Source: Cytidiella melzeri
Taxonomy: Eukaryota; Basidiomycota; Agaricomycetes; Polyporales; Irpicaceae
Direction of reading: 5' to 3'
DNA: 64,000 nt
NCBI GenBank assembly: GCA_022592445.1
Contig: JABYQR010000070.1
Coordinates: 89,081 to 153,080 of the forward strand
The notes beneath the pieces were generated by a model. That model was not told the DNA's origin. It was given only the letters and a program-made list of their open reading frames with translations, and did not search any database. A program made the position numbers and the translations under genes. Shown in pieces: positions 19,843 to 30,489 of this stretch; the stretch's first letter is position 1; every line of letters starts with the position of its first letter.

Positions 19843-21769
19843 ATGTCGCTTTCTCTCGACTCCATCCGCTCACTTGCCGATAATCACCTTAAACCCTCGC
19901 ATTTGCGCTTCCAGTATGGTACTGCAGGTTTCAGGACCTTGTGAGTGTATCGTGCTGGGTGTTCCCAGCTCCGTTAACTCTCTGGCAGGGGAGCCCACCT
20001 CGACTCAGTCATGTTCCGCGTCGGTCTCCTTGCCGGACTGCGAAGCAAGAAGCTCGACGGCAAGACCATAGGAGTGATGGTCACCGCATCTCACAATCCT
20101 GAGGCTGTATGACTTCAATCATTGCAAGATAGTTAGCGTCAGATTGACATGATGCTTACTCACTACAGGACAACGGTGTCAAACTGGTTGATCCACGCGG
20201 CGAGATGTTGGAGGCTTCATGGGAAGCTCATGCCACGGTGTTGGCAAACGTAACTACGACGGATCAACTTATCTCAGCGTTGGAGCAACTCGTCAGCTCA
20301 CTTAGAATCGATCTGTCGAAGCCTGCGAACGTCGTGTATGCTCGCGACACGCGGCCATCTGGCGTCGCCCTTGTATCTTCTCTGGAAGATGGCTTCAGGG
20401 CTCTCAATGTTGAAGCACGTAATGCAGGCATCACGACTACCCCTATTCTGCATTATCTAGTGCGAGCCATTAACACCAAGGGAACTGCGGAATCCTACGG
20501 AGAAGATACTGAGGAAGGTTACATGGCGAAGTTAAGTAATGCGTTCAAGAAATTAGTGGTTTGTGGCATCCGCCGAGTGATCTACAATTCTTGTCACCAC
20601 TCATCGATTGTGGTTTAGGCAGGAAAACCTGCTTCACCTCCTCTAATTATCGACTGCGCGAACGGAGTCGGCACTCAAGCTGCACGAGAGTTGGGACAGT
20701 ACCTGGGTAACAGCTTGTCGCTCATACTGCTCAACACCGATACAACCACACTAGGCGTGCTCAACAACGCATGCGGGGCGGACTTTGTAAAGACGCAGCA
20801 GAAGCTCCCTCCGTCGCTCGTATCCCACTTACGCCCTGGCCAACGTGGGTGCAGTCTCGATGGCGATGCTGACCGACTAATGTACTACTACTTGGACGAC
20901 CGTGGCCAGTTCCATATGTTGGATGGCGATAAGATTGCAGCACTGGTAGCTGCCTTCATTGTGGATCTGGTCAAATCCGCGGGTTTAGAGGGAGAGATTC
21001 GATTAGGGGTTGTTCAAACGGCGTATGCCAACGGCGGTTCAACAAAATATCTCTCGGAGGTAAGCTTCGCTTGTCTTTATTCAAGCCATGAGACTCACGC
21101 CGCGTTCGCTCAAGCGACTTCCAGTCCGCTGTGTTTCTACTGGGGTGAAGCATCTTCACCATGCAGCGGAGCATTACGACATCGGAGTTTACTTTGAGGC
21201 TAACGGACACGGAACCGTGTTGTTCTCACCCGAAACTCAAGTTAAACTAGCAAATCATCAGCCCAGGACTCCAGCGCAGTCTACTGCTCTCAACCACCTC
21301 AACAATCTCGTTCAGGTCATCAATCAGACAGTCGGTGATGCGCTGTCTGACATGCTCCTGGTTGAGGCTGTCTTGGCTCATCGGTCGTACAGCGGTGTCG
21401 AGTGGGACTCCCTATACGTCGACCTACCCAACCGTCTTGTCAAGGTTGTAGTAACAGATCGAGGGGCATTCAAAACTGAAGATGCGGAGCGCCGGCTCGT
21501 GAGTCCCCCGGGCCTTCAAGCCAAAATAGACGACATTGTCAGGAAATACGAGGGTGGTCGGTCGTTCGTTCGACCTAGCGGCACGGAGGACGTGGTACGC
21601 GTCTATGCGGAAGCTAGAATCCGTGCTCAAGCTGATGGTGAGTACCACAATTCGGCGCAGCCTACCTGTGTTGACAATCCGATTGGCAGAGCTTGCTTTC
21701 CGCGTTGCCGGATTGGTCTTCGACGAGGCGGGCGGTGACCCAGCGCAACGTCCCGCAGAGTTTATTTGA
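19843..21769 (+). CDS. PCM1: Phosphoacetylglucosamine mutase
   Basis: Converts GlcNAc-6-phosphate to GlcNAc-1-phosphate in UDP-GlcNAc synthesis, feeding chitin, GPI anchors and N-glycans. Start [20 protein letters not shown], then [20 protein letters not shown]. The catalytic phosphoserine loop is [16 protein letters not shown], split by an intron; the metal loop is [13 protein letters not shown]; the sugar-binding part is [15 protein letters not shown]; the phosphate-binding loop is [17 protein letters not shown]. All four conserved loops of the hexosephosphate mutase fold are present and in order, so the enzyme should be active. Several introns of ~50-60 nt; length normal. Confidence 0.95.
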
Positions 21770-22189
21770 TCCGCCAAAGAAGCTGCATGTGGTCTAGGGA
21801 CGAGCCTCTTGTGAAATACGGAAAGCTTGTACTTGTAACAATTGTAGAGGTATTGAGCCTGCAGAAGCATTTGACTGTGTACATGTAGACATAGCAGTGA
21901 ACTCAGAAGCGCCGGCATGCCACTATTTTTCACCGCGAGTAATAACATGTCAATAACACGTCAACCATTCGCCACCATACGCCTTGCGTCCTAGCACGAT
22001 TAGCAATGCAAGCTTTCTCCGGCACAGTCCACGACTCCGATGAAAATCTGTCTGGCCTGCTCACTGCCAGTTGAAACCTCGGGTTTCGCGTCGGAGGTTA
22101 CTACTTAGTCTGCTGGAACCCCTCGGTGTCCTGCCTCGAGTCACCTCAGGCAGCAAAACACCTCCTCCTTGTCTACGCCACCATCCACG
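21770..22189. other. Spacer PCM1 / DUG3
   Basis: 420 nt with the PCM1 3' end and the DUG3 promoter; no other feature seen. Confidence 0.4.
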
Positions 22190-23703
22190 ATGTGCCGCTT
22201 TGTAATCTACAAGGGTACCTCTCCCGTCCAACTCTCGCATCTGCTCACTCGGCCATGCCATTCGATTATCAACCAAGCATTCGACTCTCGACTCAGGTTG
22301 GACCGGAGACGGCCAATCAACGGAGATGGCTTTGGTGTAGGTGAGTACATTGTAGAGTTTTCGGCAGCCCAGGTCAGTGAATCGTTTGCTAGGCTGGTAC
22401 GATTGCCAGTACGATGAAGAACTGGGAGCTCAGCCGTGTATCTTTACTTCGGTCACGCCGGTGAGTATCAGGGTTGCTCGATAGCTTATGTATCTGTGTG
22501 TGTTGAAGACATTGCATATAGGCGTGGAACAACATCAACCTCACGCGACTAGCGGAGAAGATCAAGTCACCTCTGGTCTTGTATGTGAATCATAGCTTTG
22601 GATCTTCATTTCACCTGAATGGACGCATTGTAGTGCCCATGTTCGCGCGACCACCGCAGGTACTCTATCGCTGGACAATTGCCATCCATTCCAATTTGGA
22701 AAGCTTATGGTGAGCATGACTTTTTCCCTTTGTATCCGCAAGAACTCATCTGGAAGCATTAGTTCATGCATAATGGTGGAATAGCCGACTTTCCCAAGAT
22801 AAAGCGACACCTGCAGTCGTATCTGCCAGACGACGTGTTCGAAATGGTTGGCGGAAACACAGATTCTCAGTGGGCTTTTGCATTGTTCTTGTCCAAAGTG
22901 AGTATCATGATTGAAGCACGTAACCCAGGAACTCAAATTTGAGCTTAGCTTCCCGATCGTTATGCAAAGTCGTACAAACCTGAGACTCTCAGGCAGGCAA
23001 TGCTCGAAACTATAGCGCATATCAATGAATTGACTGAAGACGCAGGCAGCACAGAAGTAAGTTGTGACACGGATCTGGCTTGAACACACGACGCTCATAC
23101 GCCCCCATAGCCAAGTTTGTTGAATTTCTGTGTCACGGATGGCGATAGCGTTGTTGCAACACGGTACATCTCCTCGAGACATGAAGAAGCTGCATCACTG
23201 GTAAGCCATCATCAATCTATGTACGCTCAACTTCATCTAAAGTTCACCCCAAGTGGTTCTCCTCGGGAACAACATTCAGTGAGTACGCAGATGGCGGTCA
23301 TTACAAGATGTCCAAGACGGACAAGCGCGAGAATATCATCATGGTTGGTTCTACTTGTCCATGTAACCATATCGACCTGACCTATCGCTTGTTCTCGCGC
23401 AGATCGCTAGCGAACCTCTGACTTTTGAAAAAGGTGACCTTGAAATACTATGAGTGCTCATACATACTAACTCTCGTGAACGCAGCCGACTGGATGGAGA
23501 TCCGAACCAATCATATGGTCGTCATTACGCCCAAGATGAATCTGCTGCAAATCCCTATCATCGACAAGTATTTCGTTCCCCCCTCTGATCCTGCGGCTCT
23601 CAATCGTGGTACGGATTTTGCAGCTGGCAAGGGTCTCTTGAGCCCTCGTAGAGATGTAAACTCGAGGTCAGAGTCGGAAGCTCCGCCTGTTTCCTCAACG
23701 TGA
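22190..23703 (+). CDS. DUG3: Class II glutamine amidotransferase, DUG3-like
   Basis: Predicted subunit of the Dug2-Dug3 glutathione-degrading complex. The start is fixed by the N-terminal nucleophile: MCRFVIYKG places Cys at position 2, as needed after Met removal. Other family marks are HSIINQAFDSR, RRPINGDGFGVGWYD, SPLVFAHVRATTAGTLSLDN, CHPFQFGKLMFMHNGGIADF, VGGNTDSQWAFALFLSKL, VATRYISSR, ASEPLTFEKADW and IRTNHMVVITPKMNL. The C-terminal tail (SRSESEAPPVSST) is low-complexity. About ten short exons are needed. Glutathione as substrate is inferred from the DUG3 family. Confidence 0.9.
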
Positions 23704-23948
23704 GACCTGTCCTGAACGTCTTCTATGTACTTCTTGTTTTGCGCGTGCCGTATTATTATAACGTTGACTATCTCCAACAAAGGGAATGGATGTCGTGTGC
23801 CAGTGTGAGACTTGTACAAAAGGCGCCAAGCATTGGAATATTGTAATCGTGCCTACTAGTGCCTCAATAATTAGCCTCACGCGAGTGCACTGTGTTGCAT
23901 TACTCTTTCCCCTGACCGTCGTCGCATTCAGGCTAGGAAAGCCTCCCA

Positions 23949-25315
23949 TGGCTCCCTCCTTGCTCTGGCAGGCGGTGACAAGTACAGCTCGGTAGGCTGT
24001 CAGTTTCTTTCAGCCCCACAGTTTGACTGACGAAACTCCTGGTCCTGGTCAGACTCAGTACCGTCACCCAAATCCTCATTTTCCTTCCACTCACACTCTC
24101 GACACTATCGACTCATGCCTTTCTCCTACTCTCCTTGCTTCTCTTCATACATGCTTTGATTCACGGCACCCTCACCTTGCTCTGGGGCTCAGCAGCTCTC
24201 TCGGTACTGCAAGTCCCAGTGCACTCGTTCCTGCTCCTCGTATGCTTCAACGCATTCTCGCAAACTATCCATCCTTGGATCGTCACGGCCGCAACTTGGT
24301 GGGGATGGCTCCTTAGGTGGTCTAGTCCGGGCTTCATCGTCATGGAGGGCTTGTCTAGTTTGCTCGTCGCGCAGAAGCTCGGACAGATTGGAAAGGAGTA
24401 CGTGGGCGAAAGTGAGAACACTGAGTGGCAGTTCGCTCTACTCATAGCAGCGGCCGCTGCGTACGTGGCGTCAGCATGGTGGATAGTCGTGGTATGTTTC
24501 CCTTTCTTCAGCTTGGGAATTTATCAGCTGTCCTGACAAGCACATTTATAGGCCTATCCTGCTGCTGCATCGTCTCCCCTCTCCTCTACATTGCTTGGAG
24601 TCGCTCTTACCGCGTTCATCTTTCTCACCTGCATTGGCTTCGTCGTCAGACGAACGAATATCGTCGAGTCGTCCTGTCTCGCCCTGTTCTTGGCCTACAA
24701 CGTCTGGCTCTGTGGGTTTGACCAACTGTCAAATTGGGCTCCTGCGGTCGCATAGTGAGTGTGGTTTCCTCATGTCATGCGCAAACCGGTTTTTTTTTTA
24801 CAATATTTTACATAGCACGCCGCTACTGTCCAACATCCTTCCTCATCTCCAGACTCTTGTCAACTTTTTCTCAAATACACTGCCAAAACCCGTGCTTGTT
24901 GCATTGTGCTATCGCCTGATCGTGCTACACTTTGCATCGCGTATTTTACCTACAATAGGTGCTGGTAGCTGGGAAAGTGATGCTAGTGATGACGATGGCT
25001 GGGAGGGACGAGCCGTAAGATGCATATTACTGCGTCTCTTCACAATTACTAACATCGGCTCTTAGACTTCGAAACTGACAAAATTGTTGCTCACGTACCG
25101 GCAGGCTATATTCATTACGGTCTACTCTCATTTGTTGCGTGCGTCCACACACTGCGTTCATTATTATCTCCGTACTGATTTATGTGCTTGCAGTTCTCGA
25201 TCATCCAGCTCAGATCTGGTGGCGATGGATGAACATATTCTTCACACTGGTGCTTTGGGCCATCGAATTGTCCGTTAGCAGCGACGATATTACCAAGGAA
25301 TGGAAAGTAGAGTAG
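23949..25315 (+). CDS. ICE2-like ER integral membrane protein
   Basis: Multi-spanning membrane protein that I assign, with moderate confidence, to the ICE2 family (ER inheritance and lipid homeostasis in yeasts). The model starts MAPSLLWQAVTSTAR, then after the first intron LSTVTQILIFLPLTLSTLST and AFLLLSLLLFIHALIHGTL. The most family-like stretch is PWIVTAATWWGWLLRWSSPG, FIVMEGLSSLLVAQKLGQIG. Further helices are FALLIAAAAAYVASAWWIVV, SSTLLGVALTAFIFLTCIGF and LALFLAYNVWLCGF. The C-terminal part has YRQAIFITVYSHLLL and WWRWMNIFFTLVLWAIELSV. Around eight to nine membrane segments are expected. It converges on the molybdopterin synthase gene with 114 nt between stops. Confidence 0.6.
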
Positions 25316-25429
25316 GAGAAGCGCGGATCGATCTCGAAGCCATATGATATCCTCCATGCAATTCACGACTTTACGATCATAACTTGGTCAAAGATGATCA
25401 TACCCGCAATCTGTAGTAGGCTGGTGAGT

Positions 25430-25977
25430 CTATGGTGCAGCGTTGCTTTTCCACTCTGCCTCTTCGTCTTGCTCGCCCTCGTAAAACTCCCTCTTCCAGA
25501 TTTGTGCTTTCGCCTTGACTTCTTCGAGGATGTATTCGCACGCGAGAAAGCTCTCCTTGCGATGCGGGGACGATACGGCTATCACGATGGAAGGCTCTCC
25601 TACTGGTACGGTTCCCAGCCTGTGGTGCACAGTGCATCGAATTACGGCTGAGACTGGATGCTGGTCTGTGTGGCTGGTGAATTTGTTGCGTGTGTCACGG
25701 AGAATGCTTGCCATCGTCTTGATGGCTAGGCTGCTGTATGCTTGATAGTCAAGTCTTGTCACTGTCTTGCCTACAGGTCGACAGTGAGAGTTGCATGAGT
25801 GCTCCAGACCTGACGAGCGTAGGTACCTTTGAACGAGTTACGCGTGGTGCCAATAAAGACAGCGGTTGCGCCTGCGGTGACATCGCCGACTGAGGCTATT
25901 ATTGCTTGAGTGTCGAGCTTTTCGTATGTTAGGACAACGAGGCCGTCCTCTGTTTTTAAGCGAGCCTCGACGGACAT
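25430..25977 (-). CDS. Molybdopterin synthase large subunit (MoaE/MOCS2B)
   Basis: Catalytic subunit that transfers sulfur from the thiocarboxylated small subunit to precursor Z, making molybdopterin for the molybdenum cofactor. Two exons. Exon 1 starts MSVEARLKTEDGLVVLTYEK and reaches AVFIGTTRNSFKG; a donor inside the next codons and an acceptor at ..CTGTAG give FKGKTVTRLDYQAYSSLA. Exon 2 continues CTVHHRLGTVPVGEPSIVIA, SPHRKESFLACEYILEEVKA, KAQIWKREFYEGEQ, with the conserved active-site Lys residues in the KAKAQIWK region. Size (about 160 residues) fits stand-alone MoaE. The frame is open further upstream but the MSVEAR start agrees with family length. It implies the organism makes Moco enzymes such as nitrate reductase or sulfite oxidase. 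Confidence 0.92.
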
Positions 25978-26249
25978 GTCGTCGGACGAGAAACCAGCCA
26001 AAACCTGCCACCTGGCATTCGGACCGTCGGCGCAGAACTGACCGAGAGAAGACCTTTTTCGGCACGCGAGTGAGCAATGACAGGCTGTGATTGGATGTAC
26101 ACACGTGCGGTGTTGTCGGCCGGAGGCGGGGGTAGGAAGATTCCGGATCGCGGGGTGTTGAAAAGATTCAAAACGCGCTCTGCTCGTCTTTCCTTCACCA
26201 CCACCACCACTCAATATCTTCTCTATCCCCTTCGGTTTCCTCCGTCAAA

Positions 26250-27555
26250 ATGGCCGACGTAAAGAAAGCAAAGACTCCCAAGGAGTTTGCTAGTGCGTAT
26301 CGCGTTCGTCAGCGTCCAGCACAGTGTTGTTGTGCTATTGGACGTTGGCTGTTTTGCGCGTCAAGCATTTGCTGACCTGGCATGTCCCCACAGTTGACTT
26401 CATGATGGGTGGTGTTTCTGCCGTGAGTACATTATCACAAACGAATGGACATGCTTGTGCTGAAACGCTATCAAGGCCGTCGCAAAAACATCTGCTGCTC
26501 CCATTGAGCGTATCAAGCTCTTGGTGCAGAACCAGGACGAGATGGTAAGTCTACGATGTCTCATGTAAAGAGCTTTGGCCTCACGCCGTCTATGTAGATC
26601 AAGCAGGGTCGTCTTGCGTCCCCTTACAAGGGTATCGTCGACTGCTTCAGCCGTACCTACCGTGATGAGGGTCTTGTTTCTCTTTGGCGTGGTAACACTG
26701 CCAACGTCATTCGTTACTTCCCCACGCAGGCCTTGAACTTCGCCTTTAGTCAGTTATTCTCTATTGCTGTTGTCACATTTTGTTGACATAGCGTGCAGAG
26801 GACTACTTCAAGTCATTGTTCGGCTTCAAGAAGAACGAGGGTTACTGGAAGTGGTTCGCTGGTAACGTGGCATCTGGTGGTGCCGCTGGAGCCTCCTCAT
26901 TGCTCTTCGTCTACTCCCTCGACTACGCTCGTACACGTCTTGCCAACGATGCTAAGTCATCCAAGGGTGGAGGAGCCCGTCAATTCAATGGTCTCGTTGA
27001 TGTCTACAGGAAGACCCTTGCCTCCGATGGTATTGCTGGTCTTTACCGTGGCTTCGTTCCTTCAGTTGTTGGTATTATTGTCTACCGTGGTCTCTACTTC
27101 GGTGTCTACGATTCCCTCAGTGAGTCTTCGCACTGCCTCGCTGGGTTAATGTCTCTTATAAATGTCTACAGAGCCTGTTGTCCTCGTGGGTGCGCTCCAA
27201 GGCTCGTTCTTTGCTTCCTTCTTGCTTGGTTGGGGTGTTACCATTGGTGCTGGTCTTGCTTCGTATCCTCTCGACACTATTCGGTATGTCAAGTTGTGCA
27301 GTCCAGCTAATAACATTATACTAATTGTCAACGTCTCACAGTCGTCGTATGATGATGACGTCTGGAGGTGGTGTTCATTACAAGTCGATGTTCGACGCCG
27401 GTTCTCAGATCATTGCCAAGGAGGGTACAAAGTCACTATTCAAGGGTGCTGGTGCCAACATCCTTCGTGGTGTTGCCGGTGCTGGTGTGTTGTCTCTCTA
27501 CGACAAGCTCCAGGAGGTCATGTTCGGCAAGGTTTACTCTGGCGGATCTGGCTAA
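26250..27555 (+). CDS. Mitochondrial ADP/ATP carrier
   Basis: Exchanges cytosolic ADP for matrix ATP in the inner mitochondrial membrane. Start [13 protein letters not shown], then [10 protein letters not shown]. The three solute-carrier repeats are seen as [33 protein letters not shown] and [17 protein letters not shown]; the RRRMMM hexapeptide is diagnostic of ADP/ATP carriers. Also [40 protein letters not shown] and [20 protein letters not shown]. At least six introns, the first three clustered in the first 350 nt, typical of highly expressed basidiomycete genes. Codon use looks more biased (C/T third positions) than in the neighbours. Confidence 0.97.
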
Positions 27556-27851
27556 ACGCTACGTTGGTTTTGGTGGACTTGCTATCTCGTACTCGCCCTT
27601 TAGTATTGTCTATTTGCACGCTACACGAATTTCCCCGAATAGACTGTGTGGTTTACTCTCGTTTACGTGTCATAGAATGGAACAAAAGTATCATAATTTG
27701 TGTGATGTGGGACAGCAACTTCTGCGTTGGCAGTTGTCGGTCGTGCGGTGGACGAGGTGTGCCGCTTCGACGATCGGCCACATCTCATTCTTGCAGTAAA
27801 GATTGTCTTGAAGCATGACACTGCGTTACTGGTACTTGACTCTCGTCTCTC

Positions 27852-30455
27852 ATGAAATGCTTCAGTAAGACATTACGGTTTGGAGTGCGAGAGCCCCTGC
27901 TACGCTTGTACAGCACTGCTGCCCAACTGGCCCCTGCTATCTCGTTGAGACCATACCAAGAGTCATGTTTGGAAGCTTGCACAGATGCCCTGAAATCCGG
28001 GGTGTCGCGCATTGGAGTCTCACTTCCTACAGGCTCAGGGAAAACGACGGTGTTTATCACTCTTCTCTCGCTGGTCCAACCACCTCCTAGACACCCCAAT
28101 GCCAAACGTTCACTGGTCATCGTGAACAGCGTAGAGCTGGCCAACCAGACGGCCGACCAGACCAAGAGGCTTTTCCCAGAGTGGACGGTCGAGATCGAGC
28201 AGGGTTCACAGAGGGCTTCGGGACTGGCAGACTTGTGAGTTTGAGGCTTTCATTTTCTAGTTGGGTTGATTGTTGACAACACTCCTCAAAATGCAGAACA
28301 GTTGCCACATACCAGACTCTCCTGCAGCCTTCACGTCTGACCAAGTTTGACCCTGGAGCACTGAAGGCAATCATAGTGGACGAGGCTCACCATGCCGCAG
28401 CTCCCTCGTATGTGTTTTCAACATGCTATTTTGCTACCCGACTTCATATACACTTAGATATCGACATATACTGTCCCGCTTCCATTCCTCAATAGCAGGT
28501 CCGGACAAGGAGCTTGCCCCGCCTGTCCTGCCTCATACCATTCCCATTTTCGGCTTCTCTGCTACTTTCAGTCGGCACGATGGTTTGGCCCTGGGCTCAG
28601 TATTCGAACGTATAGTGTACCACCGAGACTTTCTGGAGATGATCAAGGACCAATGGTGTGTGTCGTTGCTGTTGGACAGAACGCGTTCTCATGAGGTTCT
28701 GACGCTTTAAAAGGCTCTGTAACGTTCGCTTCACGTCTATCCGCGCAAACATTGATCTTAGCAACGTTACCGTGAACTCTAGGACGGGAGACTTCAATGC
28801 AACGAGTATTGCGCAGGTAGTCAACACCGCGTCGATCAATAAACTGGTCGTTCAGACGTGGTTGGACCGAGCAGGTGGGCCTTGTCACAAAACTGCTAAT
28901 ATATCTCTTCCGTGGTTCTCATTGGGTTATTAGTCAAGAGGAGATCAACACTCATATTCTGCGTCAATGTCGCGCACGTCCGAGACTTGACTACAACTTT
29001 TCGAGAAGCGGGAGTCGACGCACGCTACCTGCATGCCGGTACTCTCGCTGGAGAACGTAAAGCCCTGATCGCAGACTTCAAGGCGGGAGTATTCCCTGTG
29101 CTTGTGAATTGTGGTAAGTGTGTCTCTGTTGGTGAACAAAGGGGCATCGTTCTCAGACTGAACTCGACGGTCTGACAGCAATTCTCACTGAGGGCGCGGA
29201 TATACCGAACATTGACTGCGTCGTCGTTGCTAAACCCACCCGGTCTCGAAATATATTTGCTCAAATGGTGCGGTCTGGCTTCACACAGAAGTTGATATGG
29301 TCTAACAACCAAGGCTATGTAGATTGGCCGTGGCATGAGATTATCACCGGACACTGGCAAGGAGGATTGTCATATTATTGACTTTGTGGATACCCTTGAC
29401 CGAGTTGCTGGCGTAGCGTCAGTGCCCCACTTGTTCGGCCTCGATCCATCAGAGGTTATCGACGGTAAGGATGCTCGGTAATGAAAAAGCTTTTGCTGAA
29501 AATGACTGACCGCCGTGTGTATTACAGATCAAACACTTGAAGAGTTGGAAGAGCGTTCAAAGAAGGCGATCGACTCGGATGAAAGGAAGATGTCGCCCGA
29601 CACCGTCGACAACGTTCCTGACCCGACTTCAGTGACTTATATCGACTACGACGACCCCTTCGCACTTATCCACGAGAGCTCGGGCACCCCTCATGTCCTC
29701 CAGCTAAGTCAGTACCAGTGGGTCGGCTGTGGGGGGGATATTCATGTCCTGGACTGTCTCGGAAAAGGCTTCATGAAAATCGAGCCTACTTATGATGAAA
29801 ACCGTACGTATAATCATGCCACCAAAGACATGCCGAGACTGAACAAACACACAACGCGTGTAGAGCCAGAGTTGCGCTACAAAGCCACGTATACGCCTAC
29901 CGTGAACCTTCCTGCACATGTCACCAGGTCGATGAAGATCTCGCCGTTCCAACGGACCAAGAACGTTCTCGAGGCGACAAACTTGCACGACGCGGTGAAG
30001 GGATGCGACATGTATGTCAGATCTCAGGTCTTGCCTGGTGGCTCGGTTATAGGGTAATTCGCCAAACTAGGACCGAGTGAGACCACCTTCTTACCACTTG
30101 GTTACTCCATAGGATACTACGCACTGCCCAGTGGCGGCGTCAGCCAGCAACAGCTAATCAAAAAGCGTTTGTGCTCAAGCGATGGGAGAAACGACTCGCA
30201 ATGGATAGCAGCTCAGCTCAACATGATGTTTCTCGCCTGACCAAAGGCGAGGCTGCGAACATTATCACCCGTATAAGGCACGGAGCCCAGGTCTGTTAAT
30301 CAACGCGTGATATCGCTTTGCGCTGACACATTGCTGACTAGGCACGCTATGAGAAGAAGGCGAAAGAGGAGAAGAAGGCAACAGCGGCGCTGTTGAAAGA
30401 GCAACTGAGAGCTGCCAGAGAACATGTTACAGTAGGGCCGCTTAGAACACCTTGA
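27852..30455 (+). CDS. IRC3-like mitochondrial DEAD/H-box helicase
   Basis: Predicted ATP-dependent SF2 helicase of mitochondria (IRC3 family, mtDNA branch migration and maintenance). The N-terminus [20 protein letters not shown] is basic and hydroxylated, like a mitochondrial presequence. Motifs in order: Q-type [11 protein letters not shown], motif [13 protein letters not shown], Ia [22 protein letters not shown], motif [10 protein letters not shown] (DEAH), motif [74 protein letters not shown]. The last arises only after removing an intron within it. The C-terminal third carries a basic coiled stretch ([20 protein letters not shown]) and ends GPLRTP. Its stop is 34 nt from the stop of the convergent gene. 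Confidence 0.83.
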
Positions 30456-30489
30456 ATGTATGATTTAGCAGTATCCATGTTCACAGACT

